DNA of 64,000 bases from Athripsodes cinereus (GCA_947579605.1 OX388328.1:10147684-10211683); one strand, 5' to 3'; counted from the stretch's first letter, positions 1 through 11,690 are shown. A program made the numbers and translations. The notes: generated by a model not told the origin, from the sequence alone.

Positions 1-1114
1 ATCCTTTTTGGTGCAATTGCAAAAAGATTTATTGTTTTTAACAATTCATATAAAAATATCATGTACCCAATTACTATCTGTGTACCTTAAGACTTGCGAA
101 CACAAAGCTTTATGGATTGTAAAAATAAATAAAAAATCGTTATTGAAATACCTACCACTGAGATAAAAAGACAATGAAGACAATAAATATAAAGACCTAA
201 CTTAAAACAAAGAAATGAAACAAATGTATAATTGTTAATGCAGAAGAAGGGATATTTTTTTACTATAGTATACAAAAAAAACTGTTTTGTGGTTACGCAA
301 TTTAGCATCCACCAAAAAAATAGTACATCTATTGTAAAAATGTAAACCTATTATTAAAAAAAATATGCTTTAGTTTTTTTTGTAAAACAGAAGAATAGTG
401 TACTGTTATTATTGTCTTATAGTTTAAAATCGTTTTTATTATTATCGAATTATTTATTTATCCATTATTTTTGTGCATTCATTACAATACAAATCATTTT
501 AAAGAGAAATGCATTCTTAAATACAATAAATATAAAGAAGGCAAATTTCTTCTTCTCTTCTAAATAACCCAAAAATAAATAAATTATATATTACTTATTA
601 TATTATTTTAAAATACCTACTATCGGTGCGGCATTAAGTGATACTCATAACACCTGTAAGTTTTACGGCACGTAGAAAAATAGATGATATACTGTATTAT
701 ATTATAAAATAGAACCATTATTTTACGATCTCCCACGCAACCCCATATATAAATGTTTTGATACACAACACCATGATACGGCGAGAAAGAACCAAAATAT
801 TACAATTTGACTAGTCGTTTTGTAATATGCCGGAATGCACGTTCGTCATTTTATAATATGCCTGCCGTTTGTAAAACGACGACGCCGTTTGTAAACGGAC
901 GGATTCTTCAAAACGACTGCGACATACACACAACAACAGTGATTTAGTTAATGTTAGGTTGTCTCTCGCACCTCTTCAATATTATAATGACGTCTAGTGG
1001 CAGTGAGGCTTCGTATTTACAATATGCTATATGTATGTATGAGGTATATCTGAATAACTAGGGGGCATCCATCCTTCTATAATGTTTGTATCTCACAATA
1101 TTATTACAGTATTG
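1..1114. other. AT-rich non-coding DNA
   Basis: No gene or element was recognised. A locally CpG-richer patch near 830-930 carries a short direct repeat (GCCGTTTGTAAA twice). The reading frames here are short and of low complexity. Confidence 0.6.
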
Positions 1115-1150
1115 CTATAGACCAGAGGTTCCCAAACTTTTTTTGATCAA

Positions 1151-1540
1151 TTTCTACTATAGGTTATCCAATAGTATCCAGTTAGAAAATATATATTCAT
1201 GATCATAGTTGTATTTATTATTATTATCTTTCACTGTACACTGTTACAAGATATCATGGGGCATCCAAATATGAGATGGGGGAGGGGTACAAATTATATT
1301 TATAATAAAAAAAATATTTGTCATAATGATTATTATTCCTCTACATTGTTGAATTCCATGGCAAAATCATGCATTAACATAAAATTGCAGTCACTGGACA
1401 AGATGCACCCCCTCACCCCCCATATGGCTTTGTGATATCTTGTTACGGTATACAGTGAAGGATAATAAAAATACGTACAACTATAATCATTAGTATATAT
1501 ATTTTCGTAATGGGTACTACTGGATAACCTATAGTAGAAA
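1151..1540. repeat. Large inverted repeat (foldback) inside the hAT-like element
   Basis: A perfect 20-bp inverted pair sits at 1151-1170 and 1521-1540 (TTTCTACTATAGGTTATCCA and its complement). Imperfect pairing continues inward to about 1290 and 1405, including the mirrored GATATC, ACTGTA and G-rich/C-rich blocks. The loop is about 115 bp. The transcript would form a long hairpin. Confidence 0.8.
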
Positions 1541-2077
1541 TAGACCCTTTTGTTCTCATACATAGATCACTTTCAAAATTTTGCTGGTTCCGGTGGACCC
1601 CTGTATTTCTACCCCCTCTCCGCCGTCGCTAAATGTTCGAGATGGTATAGGTATTTGAAATAATATTTCAAAAACTCCTCGGTTTTCTTTTAGGGAATAG
1701 GTATTTACTCGAATTATTAAGTATCTGGTGCTTTTTCCGAAACTTTAACTATGAATTCGTGAACTCCCGCTTAGGACTCGTGGATCCCCATTTTTTAGTC
1801 ATGCCAACGTAGACCCCCGTCTAGTCTATGTGTAATTATGTAATGATTTGTTTATTTATTTTATTTATCACTTGTACACGGCGTGAGCATTTTACACGTT
1901 AAACATATAACAAAGTAAAAAAAACAATTTAACACACAAAAATAATAAAATGTGAATTGGTACAAATACCTATACAAAAACAAAACATTAAGATGTAACA
2001 AAATTGCAGTTAGTTGAACAAAATAACGGTAGTAATAGAATAAAACAATTAAATTAAATTATGTAGCAATTGGATAA

Positions 2078-2196
2078 AATTTCTTCGTCTTCTTCTTTTG
2101 CTTCAGTTAGGACTATGTCCTGTGATTCTCGGAGCCTGCTCCTGGGAGGTGGATGCCCAGCTATCCCTCCATCGTTTAGGTGGTCATCCTGGGGAT
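2078..2196 (-). mobile_element. RTE-H 3' fragment
   Basis: The reverse strand encodes a degraded GRPP.RW.DSWASTS module, matching the better copy at 32965-33160 (GRPP.RWKD.WASTS). It is a short remnant of an RTE-like LINE C-terminus. Confidence 0.5.
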
Positions 2197-2461
2197 AAAA
2201 TTTGACGAATAAAAATAATAAAAGATAAAATATCATATACCTACGAATCAAATAAAATAAAATATAGATTGATAGTATGAGTGACCGTCTAGTCCTCCGT
2301 AGACCCCTGGACCACTTTAGGAACCACTGGTATAGAGTTATCCGTGTGTACAATGCGTACATACTTTGTATATATGTATTTATTGTTATAAAATAATATT
2401 AATATAATATATGTTATAAAAAAAAACTTGATTCTTGTTTATAGACCGATGATAATAAGTC

Positions 2462-3660
2462 TCACTCGTTGATTGGGTGGGGTACACAACTGTTGGTCTA
2501 CCAGAAATGTATTTATTACTATATCCACTGTCCACTTTCATAACTCAACAAGTAGAAATGTCTTATATTCGAGAAATCGCCATTTTTGTAACGTCGCTAT
2601 ATTTATATTATGCTTTAAAAACACAACGGAAAGCGTTTTTTTTTTCATACGATAAACGGCTGAAACAGCCGTAAGAAATATAATAATAAAGGAAAACAAA
2701 ACAGTCAAGTCAAAACAATGCATATCAGATAATGAAAACAATATAGAAATAATATATACCTACTAGCAAATAATTTCAAATAAATAATTACAAGTAACTA
2801 CGGTTCTAAACAAAAGTATATAAATATACTGTACAATGATGTACCTATTTTTTTATGTTAATTTTTAAGGTTGACTGGAGGACGTTGCCTAGCAACAAGT
2901 CCGCCTTTTGGCCAAATTTTGTTAATTGTCACGTTTTGTAATGTTGTATTTTATTGTTTATGTATTTGTGTAAAATTATGGTCAGTAAAGTTTTATTTAT
3001 TTATTTTAATAATCGCACTGTTAAGACAAATTACGTTGTCTTTGTTCCGTTCAATAATTAAACAGTTCTAATTTTTTTTTGTGTAAATATAAACAAGTGT
3101 CTTAGAAGGATTTTGGATGTCAAATGATGCTGTGCGCCGGCGCACCCAGCAGAGACCTGTAATCTCCGTAATACAGGAGAGACGATGGTCCTGGCTGGGA
3201 CATGTTTTGAGAACGCCTAATGATAGTTGGCCAAAAAGAGCACTGTTCTTCCGTCCGCAGGGGTTCCGTCGGCCCGGGCGTCCCTCTTTCACAATACACC
3301 GTTCCTTTGACAACGATATCAGAGCGCAAGGAATGTCGTGGAAAGAGATGACGCAATTCGCACAGAGAAGCTCTGAATGGAGGAGGCTGGTTTCTGCCCT
3401 GTGCTCCCGAGAGGAGCGTTGAGGGCGATGATGATGATGAAATATTTATTTGGGGAATCGAAAAAAATTACAGTACTTTTTTCATAGCTAAATATTTAAT
3501 ATATAAAGGGATTCGAGTACTTTTTTAAAGTTATGTTTGTTGTGTAATTGAAAGAGTTGTGTTGATTGTGTGTAGGTATTACCGATCAAATCAAAATTAT
3601 CGATTTTTTTTTATGAACTGGAGAGTCGATGTGTATGCAGATATATGTCGGATGATTTAT
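2462..3660 (+). repeat. Interspersed repeat E, split by an RTE-C insertion
   Basis: Blocks here align in order with 62140-62590: the segment ending TATTATGCTTTAAAAACACAAC, then TTGTCTTTGTTCCGTTCAATA, then an ATTTATTTGGGGAAT.GAAAA block, then AAATCAAAATT followed by GAACTGGA. The alignment stops at about 3080 and resumes at about 3440, exactly around the RTE-C copy, so the repeat pre-dates that insertion. No coding capacity is seen. Confidence 0.6.
3102..3440 (+). mobile_element. RTE-C non-LTR retrotransposon 3' end
   Basis: An open frame at 3117-3422 encodes the C-terminal RTE module: RRWSWLGHVLR, then a GRPSF block, then SSEWRRLVSALCSREER and a stop. It ends in a (GAT)n tail. It is nearly identical to 45912-46292 but lacks about 18 bp just after the start. 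It is 5' truncated with no RT domain. Confidence 0.85.
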
Positions 3661-3830
3661 TCGACGCCGTTTAATGGACCATCCATCTCTAGGGCGTGAG
3701 AAACCATATAAGAAGAGCAATGTTTTCAATTTGTTATTGAACATTATTATTGGTCCTGCGACACCAAAAGCCCTATCATAGAGGCACGACTTGTGTTAAT
3801 GGCTCGACTTTATTTTCTGTATGATACCAT
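3648..3830 (-). mobile_element. L2-like LINE fragment
   Basis: On the reverse strand it shares the L2-like 3' organisation seen at 29475-29905: a TCGGATGATTTATTCG terminal block, a CATCCATCTC block, and the GACACCAAAAGCCCTATCATAG stretch that encodes the ...RAFGVAGP motif in better copies. It is internally deleted and non-functional. Confidence 0.6.
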
Positions 3831-4235
3831 TGGTTGTGAACACCCCAGACCTGTCTCTTCTCACTGTGTGTTGTGTGTTACATTATGTGGTTTGGGTGTG
3901 AAGCTGTAAGGACTCCAATAACTACCTAGGTAATATTAACAATAAATACAATACCTACATAGACATTGTATTTATATATAATATCACGTAATAGGTACAC
4001 CTTTAATCTGTGAAAGTATTATGATTCTACTGTAGACTGTAAATCTGAGTTCGAAAGCAACCCATGATATTAAGGTGGTGTTGATCGAACCCGGATGTCT
4101 TAATTGAATATCCGAGACTTTGCCGTCTTCCTACTGACCGCCTCTCTTTATTTATTCATACTATCACGGCATTGTTGAGGAAGTAATGTAGCCAGCAGAC
4201 TAATAGCAGGTTCGTCGTCATCGTCGGGTTCATTT
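3831..4235. other. Mostly unrecognised; small N1 remnant
   Basis: A fragment at about 4155-4212 on the - strand resembles the N1 3' end (ACTATCACGGCATT followed by GTAGCCAGCAGAC). The remainder shows nothing recognisable. Confidence 0.4.
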
Positions 4236-4362
4236 TAAGCTCGCCGGTAACCTGAAGGTAGAGCACCGGTCTCGTGTCAAACTCTCCCTACACGTCACAA
4301 GCTTTAAGCTTACTGTGAAAGGTGTAAAATATTGTATTTGGGTTTATAACAAAAACACAGAT
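4236..4362 (+). mobile_element. tRNA-derived SINE2 copy
   Basis: The head contains GGTAACCTGAAGGTAGAG, a box A-like tRNA segment. The body contains CACGTCACAAGCTTTAAGCTTACTGTGAAAGG and ends TTGTATTTGGGTTTATAAC, as in the copies at 14345-14482, 49385-49472 and 57702-57798. The box B segment is deleted. Confidence 0.6.
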
Positions 4363-4455
4363 TCATCATAAACTTTTACATAAAAAATAATAATAAATAA
4401 GCATTGAAGTCGTCCTTTCCATGCCAATAAGAAAATAGAATGTTCAGGAATTGTA

Positions 4456-4557
4456 GATGTTAATTATCTTAAACATGAGGTTTAACGAACACCTACCTTT
4501 TATAGGACATTCAAAAACTTGCATAAAAGAGTGGGAGATCTATTCTTTACCGGTGAC
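4456..4557 (-). mobile_element. N1 element, 5' part
   Basis: The reverse strand carries the N1 head: CGGTAAAGAAT, TCTCCCACTC, a long-T/CAAGT segment, GAATGTCCTATAAAAGG and GTTCG. It lacks the terminal microsatellite end. Confidence 0.6.
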
Positions 4558-4559
4558 TA

Positions 4560-5010
4560 ATATGATTATGGCTATATATATTTTCTAAAGCAGTGTGTTG
4601 CACATATTATTATTGTTCTGATATTTGTACTGTATTTTGTATAGGCGATAGATGTTTTATATTTTTATTTGTGTCGAGCAGGGCATGTATATGTATGTAG
4701 ATTAGAACGAACTTGAATAGGTATATCACACGTTTAATAGAAAGTTAACAAGGATGATCCTTAGTCTTCTCCTTCAGTCATGTCTGCACCTCTTAATGTT
4801 GACTTCTTCCATACTTCTTCAAGTATTTGTTTTCTCCAGGGGGGCTAAAAAGTCCACTTTATATGAATCATAATAGGATCATATTAGGAATTTTAAACGA
4901 TTTAACAGCAACATTTCCCCAAATATGAATTGTAAATGAATTGCTCAATGTGGCCATTTTAGGCCCCCTGATCTTAATTGATGTTCTTATCCAAAACTGA
5001 AGGCACCACT
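4560..5010. other. No recognisable feature
   Basis: AT-rich sequence; nothing supportable was seen on either strand. Confidence 0.5.
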
Positions 5011-5019
5011 CTTCCAACA

Positions 5020-5095
5020 GTTTCAAAGAGTTTCCTGAGCTCTTGTGATGGATAATCCATTAAACGGCACAGTATTAAGAATAATGGTCTCCCAC
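5020..5095 (-). mobile_element. Short L2-like 3' remnant
   Basis: It contains a GAGCTCTTGTGATGGATAATCC-like stretch and CATTAAACGGC, resembling the degraded 3' end of L2-like copies. It is too short for certainty. Confidence 0.3.
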
Positions 5096-5126
5096 GAATA
5101 TATTTTACATCTTACACAATAGATGA

Positions 5127-5515
5127 TGAGATCTTTGAGAAGGATGTAGGGTAAAAGTCTGAGAGATCGTGTGTGTAACAGTGATATACAAGAGGAATGT
5201 GGAATTAAAGTTGATGTAATAACAAAGATGAATGTAAATAAGTTACGATGATTTGGGCATGTGGAAAGAATGAATGTGGACAGAGTGACCAAGAAGATAT
5301 ATTTGACTGAGAGAAATGGTGCTCGGAGACGTGGACGTCCGAGGATCAAATGGCAAGATCATTTAAATCAAATCCTATAGGACAGTCACATGTTGAGCAC
5401 ATTGAACAGGAGAGCATGCATGAGGAATTTTATGACAGTGACAGAAGCAAAAGATGTACGCACGGATAGAAGGAAATGGAGCTCTATCCTTTCTGCCTTC
5501 CATCATCCAACCAAC
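5127..5515 (+). mobile_element. RTE-B non-LTR retrotransposon 3' end
   Basis: Conceptual translation gives KSLRDRV..., NKLR.FGHVERMN, ARRRGRPRIKWQDHLNQIL and RRACMRNF, aligning collinearly with the last 130 residues of the RTE-A protein at 19357-21411. A stop replaces Trp before FGHVERM and another interrupts QIL.DSH, so it is a dead copy. The 5' end is truncated. Confidence 0.8.
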
Positions 5516-6200
5516 ATCTTGGGCTTTCCGCTTTTTTTTAAAATACAATCTTATAATAATAGATTGTTCTGAATTATTATAATAGCTCATATAAAACTTT
5601 ATTTATTTTGATGACCCTGTCATATTTGGGGATGCTTACAAAAAATAGAATAAATATTTGTATCGTAACGTGTTTCATTAACATTCATCTCTTTCTAACA
5701 CGATACATTATAATGAATTAAGAATGAGACGAATTCAGGTAGTTGTTATGATGTTAAAGTTATTATTATCATTCCTTCCTTGTTATATACCTGCTTTAAG
5801 GTGTGTATAGGTCGGCAAACATTGAAAGAGAGGTGATCGAGGGCGTAAGTTGTAGTATGTAATTTCTGGTGTTTGAAATCAGTAGCGTTAATTTTTTTGA
5901 TAACATGATCCCTTTACGGCCCTAGTGGGACATTATAACGCCAGATAAGACTTTCCCAGCACACTTTTTCAGCATGTTTGAATCAAATGTTGGAAATAGG
6001 CCTTTCTTTTGACGTTCTGATTTTCTACGGAGCATACTGCAACCAATTGTTTTTTGTGTTTTACTTTTATTTCTTTCTTTTGTTTCTTATTCAACTTTCA
6101 CAGAATTTCTCCTGTAAGCACTATGGTTTCTCTTTCTCAATACGCATCCGTTTTTTATACTTGGAGTGATTCTCATTTTTTTATATCTGTTAAATATATG
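5516..6200. other. No recognisable feature
   Basis: AT-rich intronic sequence; the short frames look random. Confidence 0.5.
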
Positions 6201-6202
6201 CA

Positions 6203-6512
6203 AGAAAAACTTTGAAGAGATAGAATGCGCAAATATGTCATATAAGAAGAGTGTGGAATGAAATTTGGATTAATAACAGGAATGACAGTAAGCTACGGTG
6301 ACTCGGGCACTTAGAAAGAATGAACGAAGGTAGAATGACCAACAAAACATAGCCGAGAGGAATAATGTTCAGAGACGTGGTCGTCTTCGGATCAATATTA
6401 AGATCATATCCGGGAATTTTATAACAGTGACAAAAACGAAATGTTTATGCAAGGATAGGAGTAAGTGCCTACCCCGCTAGGGAAGCAATGTGATATTGAT
6501 GATGATATCCTA
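6203..6512 (+). mobile_element. Degenerate RTE-B fragment
   Basis: Blocks recur in order: NDSKLR.LGHLERMNEGRMT, then QRRGRLRINIK, then the CTACCCCGCTAGGGAAGC 3' terminal segment of RTE-B. Multiple frameshifts make it an old copy. Confidence 0.65.
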
Positions 6513-6534
6513 TAAGGTATATAAAAATATAGAA

Positions 6535-6775
6535 AGTTGATCTCCCACTCTTTTCCGTAAGTTTTCGAGTGTCCTGTAAAAGACAAGTGTTCGAAATAAC
6601 AACAAAAAAAATCCGTCATATATTCAGCAGTAATGAAGTTTGTCACCCATTCAGAATATTATCTTAATTATTTTTTGGCACAAAGAGGACAGCTTGCGTA
6701 TTTATTCAAGCAGCAGATCTTCTGGCTACCCTACACGTGAAATACAGCATACCGTGATGGTATAGTATAGTATAA
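6535..6775 (+). mobile_element. N1 element, near full length
   Basis: It runs from TCTCCCACTCTTTTCCGTAA through TTTTCGAGTGTCCTGTAAAA, GTTTGTCACCCATTC, GAGGACAGCTTGC and CTGGCTACCC to CCGTGATGGTATAGTATAGTA. This is the N1 consensus order with a TAG-type tail. Confidence 0.8.
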
Positions 6776-7309
6776 ATAGTGTTTAAGTATTCTCCTTATT
6801 AACCCTTTAATGAGGTATTTTATGTTTATATTTATCGTCTATTTTCCACCCATCATTCAGGTATGTTAATTAATGGATCTCTTACACTGTATTATAACGT
6901 AGAGTGGTGTTGTGATAATAATTATAATTACCCAAGTTTCGAATGGGAGTTGGCTGTTAATTTATGGTTAAATCTGACAACACTTTAGGTACCTACTTGT
7001 AACTCTAAAATTATTCACATTTTTTATTTTCTTGGAGTGTGTTCTTCTGTCTGATGTTAGTTGGGCCAAAACCCGAAAATTTACTAAAACTTGACTTTTT
7101 AATTTTTAATACTTTTAAGGCATAATATGTTAACTTTGATGATGTCTGAATTTTAGTTGTAAGACTATTCTTGATTTTACACATTAATTGTGTAATTTTT
7201 TTTTAATATGATTATTAACGTGTCAAGGCTAACGCCGTAAATATGTAAAATAAGTAACTAAATTTCTCATTTTATGTTGGAGATAGAAATTTTTAAAACA
7301 GCGCAGAGA
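6776..7309. other. No recognisable feature
   Basis: AT-rich DNA with no coding or repeat signal that I can name. Confidence 0.5.
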
Positions 7310-7737
7310 AATTGTTTGTAAAAGTTGAAACAAGATGGTTTTATGTCTTTAGGTCAGGTTCTGATACGGGTGTCAGGTTGACGGAAATCAGTGTAAGAGG
7401 GAGACCTAAATATTCCTTTCGAGCCTTCAGCTCGGCTGGACCATCCATGTGGAAATATGATCTTCCTGAACAAGTGCGTAAGATACAGTCTCTTGATCTG
7501 TTCAAGAGTCGATTAAAGACACACTTGTTTGGTATATCATATAAATGATATAAATTGTACAACTTTTTGTTATTTATATATGTATAGTTTTTATAATATG
7601 CTTATTAATATATGTATTATATGTATCAGGCTTCAATCACAGGTATAAACTCGATATTTTAGGATGCGCCCTTGAAGTGAATATATTCCACAAAACGGCG
7701 CACTATAAATTGTCTAGCTATTATTATTATTATTACC
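7310..7737 (+). mobile_element. L2-like LINE 3' end
   Basis: The frame at 7312-7548 ends with the CR1/L2 C-terminal signature: SFRAFSSAGPSMWKYDLPEQ followed by LFKSRLKTHLFG. The 3' UTR has GCGCCCTTGAAGTG and AACGGCGCACTATAAATTGT, then a (TTA)n tail, as in the copies at 27483-27832 and 42372-43245. It is 5' truncated. Confidence 0.8.
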
Positions 7738-7940
7738 TATTTATATTATGCTTCCGAGTTTTAATTAAAAAATATGTTGAAAGCATTAGTAAGCACTTCT
7801 TGGAAATCAATTCTGATTTTGACAGTCAAGAGCAAATAAAGCAAGGCAAAAGGACCATTTCCGAATTCGGAATTTGGAAGAACTTTGATCACCTGAAAAA
7901 TAGTTTCAAAAATCTGCTATATAAAACATACAAATCCTGA
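7738..7940 (+). other. Unidentified short open frame
   Basis: A frame open through the preceding TTA repeat ends at a TGA at 7938-7940. Its last 60 codons are compositionally protein-like (LIKKYVESISKHFLEINSDF, later SEFGIWKNFDHL). No Met in good context begins it and I do not recognise the family. It may be a fragment of a retroposed or captured gene, or chance. Confidence 0.25.
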
Positions 7941-8310
7941 AAACAAATTTAAAACATCAACAGTATTTTTTTGTTATTAATACATTTCCATTTCACTTAT
8001 ATCTTTTGTCACAGATTTTTCTGGCATTGACTACCTTAAATCGGTCTTAAATCAAGTCACATGTTGCATCTACTCACATAATATTTTCACATGTCGTAAC
8101 TCAGTGCTACATACCACAACAACTAGGATAGGTGAATAAATAAATAAATAATAATAGTAGTAGGTAATTCTAGTGTTTATATAGACAGGCAGACAAATTC
8201 CTATCTTAAGATGTGTTGCTGGCGTTATACAAATACATACTGAATTTGTAGTGTCTAATACAGGGTCCACAATCTCCCGTTTTTGTATTTGTATAGTTAT
8301 AAATATAATG
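7941..8310. other. No recognisable feature
   Basis: AT-rich DNA with simple (TAA)n near 8135-8150. Confidence 0.5.
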
Positions 8311-8317
8311 ATCCATT

Positions 8318-8672
8318 GCATGCTGAAGATCCATTGGTCGGAACACATCGAAAACGAAGAAGTATTAACCAGGGTAGGCGAAAAAAGGCAACTTCTTAAG
8401 AGAATCAGCCAACAACGAGCTAACTGGATTGGCCACAACATCAGGCACCCAGGACTACTCATCGCCATCGCAGAGGTTATAACCGAGGGGACAAATGGCA
8501 GAGGCCGACCAAGAGATGCGTATATGGACCAACTGAAGAGGGACATGAATTGTGGCTCATACGTAGAGCTGAAAAGACTGGCTGAGAATAGGGAGGAATG
8601 GAGAAGAAAGTCAAAACTCGTTGCAGACCAATCCAGTGGATTGTAACTCACTATATATAAATATAATATCCA
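8318..8672 (+). mobile_element. RTE-D non-LTR retrotransposon 3' end
   Basis: The open frame to the TAA near 8646 encodes MLKIHWSEHIENEEVL, LLKRISQQRANWIGHNIRHP, GRGRPRDAYMDQLKRDM and EEWRRKSKLVADQSSGL. It matches the - strand copies at 15700-16165 and 44268-44682. The tail is TA-rich. It is a C-terminal fragment without RT. Confidence 0.85.
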
Positions 8673-8699
8673 GTATGAGAGGGTGAGACTGGTGAGAGT

Positions 8700-8920
8700 A
8701 GAGATGATAATGATTTTTTGATTTTTGTGGCACCGTTTTACAATCCTTCGACTATCTCAAGGGTACCAGTGTAAAGGGTGACTTTCATTTTTCTTCTAAT
8801 GCCGTTGATAATATTGCTTTGTTGCCGCAGATTGGCAAATAGCCTGTTTTACGTCACTGGACCTGCAAAGCTAGAAGCCCTGTCATGAATTTTTGTATTC
8901 TCGTTTTTGCTGAGATTTCA
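8700..8920 (-). mobile_element. CR1/L2-like LINE remnant
   Basis: The reverse strand has weak matches to the CR1-type C-terminal region and 3' UTR (GACAGGGCTTCTAGC, ACCCTTGAGATAGTCGAAGG). It is heavily degraded. Confidence 0.4.
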
Positions 8921-9093
8921 TAAAAAAAAAATATATAAATCACAACATTATTAATGTATACTGCAATATAACCATAATACTCATGTAAAAATTCTAAGTC
9001 TTCTAAGGTTTACATAAAGCGTCTCTCGATTGGTGGACCTTACATCGTGACAGTGAGAATAGTGGAATTGGTGAAAATTGTCCATAGACACCG

Positions 9094-9250
9094 AAAGTTA
9101 TCACTTAAGCCAGCCTAGAGCCAATTCGTAAGCGTTGGGACACCTTTCTCACTTCTTCCGATTAGATTTTACACAATGTTAGACACAATGGTGTAGACAT
9201 GGTTCTCCAATCGAGGTTTCTGATTGGTCATCTAAAAATTGTTGAAAATC
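9094..9250 (+). repeat. Composite MITE F/G remnant
   Basis: CCAGCCTAGAGCCAATTCGTAAGCGTTGGGACACCTTTC matches the core of MITE F at 58429-58593. It is followed by GGTTCTCCAATCGAGGTTTC, half of hairpin G at 61970-62052. Confidence 0.5.
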
Positions 9251-9799
9251 ACTATTCTCAGCTACGACGGGATTGGCATGCACGTATTTTTTACTATAGC
9301 CACCTAACGCATCATGGGGTTAAGATAAAGACAAGATTAAGATCGTATTTAGATTGTGTAATGAGCTATTCTGCTGGAATTGACGACGCGCAGTGGCTAA
9401 ATAATTCCTTCTGGTTTTCACTTCAATCTATTCCAAGCCTCTTTACCCTGAAAATTTGAGAAATAGAATAAAAAAGCAAATATTTTCCTTCAATTTTGTG
9501 ATCCGAATGTAGTTTCATCTCTAGAAAATATTTCAAACGTGTCCCTGTTTCATCTTTATGAGGATAATAAAACCAAAAAGGTGTCAGTAGAAGCTTTATA
9601 ATTGAGAATGTTGATTGGTGTTATCTGACGATAATATGTGATGGTAATTACAAGAATGGTAACTGAATTACCCAAATTGACGGCAATTAACTGCTCTGTT
9701 GTTATTTTTATGATAGGAAAACTGAGAAATTTCAGATTAATTACATTATTATATCTTCATATTGTTTTATTAAGATATAATAACATTATTGTTTTATCA
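9251..9799. other. No recognisable feature
   Basis: No coding or named repeat signal was seen. Confidence 0.5.
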
Positions 9800-9806
9800 A
9801 AATTAA

Positions 9807-9973
9807 GACATTGTACATCTTAAATTCAGCGATGAGGTTTGCCACCCATCCTGAATGTCTTGATTGTATATTGGCACGAAGAGGACAGCTTGCATGTTTC
9901 TTACTTACAGCTGGTCTGCTGGTTACCCCACTTGTGGGATATGCCGTGATGGTATAGTAGTAGTAGTAGTAGC
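9807..9973 (+). mobile_element. N1 element, 3' two thirds
   Basis: ACATCTTAAATTCAGCGATG, GCCACCCATCCTGAATG, GAGGACAGCTTGCATG and CCCCACTTGTGGGATATGCC lead to GTGATGGTATAG and a (TAG)n tail. This is one of the cleanest N1 3' ends in the window. Confidence 0.85.
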
Positions 9974-10044
9974 ATATTGTTTTACTGTTATGTAAGGTTG
10001 TATATAAAATTCATTAATATCTTCAAAACCAATACAACTGATAA

Positions 10045-10200
10045 AGTTAAGGTTACCGGTAGCCTCATTGTTGGGTCTCGGATTTTTAATCTTAAGATCC
10101 CGTATTTGATTCTTCCCGCTGCCGATCTGCTTCCACCTTCGTGACACTATCATAAAGCTTACTATAAGGGGATTTAAGGTGTCTCGTACATAAACCCAAA
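10045..10200 (+). mobile_element. SINE2-like degenerate copy
   Basis: GGTAGCCTCATTGTTGGGTCTCGG (tRNA-like head), GATTCTTCCCGCTGCC (eroded box B), then CTTACTATAAGG and ATAAACCCAAAT follow the SINE2 order. It is strongly diverged. Confidence 0.45.
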
Positions 10201-11690
10201 TTCATTTTCCGAAAAGCGATGGGTAATCTTGAAAAAGTACATCATCAGATTATAAGTCTAGGAATCTAGAATGTCAAAACATGGGTTGATTTTTAATTTC
10301 GTTAATGACCTATTTTGATTAGTTTTTTTTTTATCTTTTAATCGACCAATACTCCATCCTGGATTCCTTAAAAATGGGCTGGCCTCTTCACAACCTAAAT
10401 CACTAAAAAATCTTTTGTTTCTCATAGAAAAACGATGTCACGTTTTGACCGTGTTGGATCTAAGATGTGTTTTTTGTTTCATCTTAAAACAAAACATCTT
10501 TCATTGTCTTCCAAAGTTCTTGTAGCTTTGTAGAGAGGCTATAAATCGATATTAATCTCATTAATTAATCTATGTCGAGAAAAAACACGTTTTTGCATGT
10601 TAAACAAAATAATATTTTCGCTTTGTCAATAGATTGTATTAATTTTAACAATCACTAGCATTTTGAACTCGACATCTTTCAAAAATGTTGATTTTTCTAA
10701 TGAAGTAAAAGAAGACGTTATATCAAAACAATTGAAAACCTCAATACACAATTTTGCAGAGTGTTGTAATGGAGAACATCGGTTTTAAATCGTTTTTTTT
10801 TATTTTATTGATTCTACCGGCACTGTCTTTGCAACATTTCATTTTAAATTATAGTTCTTATATCTATACATAGACATATCAATATCCTAGTATAGTATAA
10901 ATCAGCACGTGCGTGTGCGTTAGTTATTCTCTTTAGTAATATTTAACAATAATAAATGTTTTTCATTTAATTATATAATTTTAAATTTCTGAATTCTATT
11001 TACACATTTTCGCAAATCTTTGATTTTAGCAAGTTATGGGAGAGACTATAAGTTTCTCTGACACTTATATACAGACACGCATACATGTGAACGAACCAAA
11101 TTGTTATTTAGATTTTTATCTTATATTACATTGGTCCCGATTGTGCACCTTGCGGGACGCCACTCATTCACTCTACTATTGTTTACTAACTTACTGCTTA
11201 CAACAGTTTTGATGATTTCGCCTAATTAGGCTTAGCTGGATGGTTCCCTTTTTCATTCTTCTCCCCTAGTTAGCGATCACTCATCATTCATTGCGTTAAT
11301 GGCCTCGCCTACTCAATAATGGCGGTCCTTTTTCCAAGGATGCACCACTCATTAGAATATTTTTTTAACATAATAAAAATAACAAGTTTATTTAAGACAT
11401 ATATTTTATTACGTAACTTTTATACCTCTCCAGAAAAGACCGTCCGTTATTACTTATGTACAAAACCTATACAATATTACTTTAGTATGTGATGTGTAGT
11501 GTGTACTACAAATATTATATATTGTGGTATGTCCATGTAGGTATGCTTCAATACTTCGTGATTTCTACTGTGGATTAAAATATGACAAGTGTAGATAGAT
11601 GGCTAAACCTTTTTCAATTTTTACGATGAATTGTATTTTATATAGGAGTTTTAAAATTTTTATGCAAAACACTAAGAAATTTTGTGGAAC
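10201..11690. other. No recognisable feature
   Basis: About 1.5 kb of unique-looking AT-rich DNA. No ORF, tandem array or named repeat was recognised. Confidence 0.5.

Larger units (their letters stand above)
1123..2329. mobile_element. hAT-like non-autonomous DNA transposon with internal foldback
   Basis: The left end reads CAGAGGTTCCCAAAC and the right end GGAACCACTG, the CAGNGGTTCC-type inverted ends of many hAT-derived elements. The flanking 8-mers ctatagac (1115-1122) and gtatagag (2330-2337) match at 6 of 8 positions, as expected for an aged 8-bp duplication. No transposase frame is present. The interior carries a large foldback and an RTE-H fragment near the right end. The two ends could belong to different insertions, but the flanking similarity argues for one. 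Confidence 0.6.
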
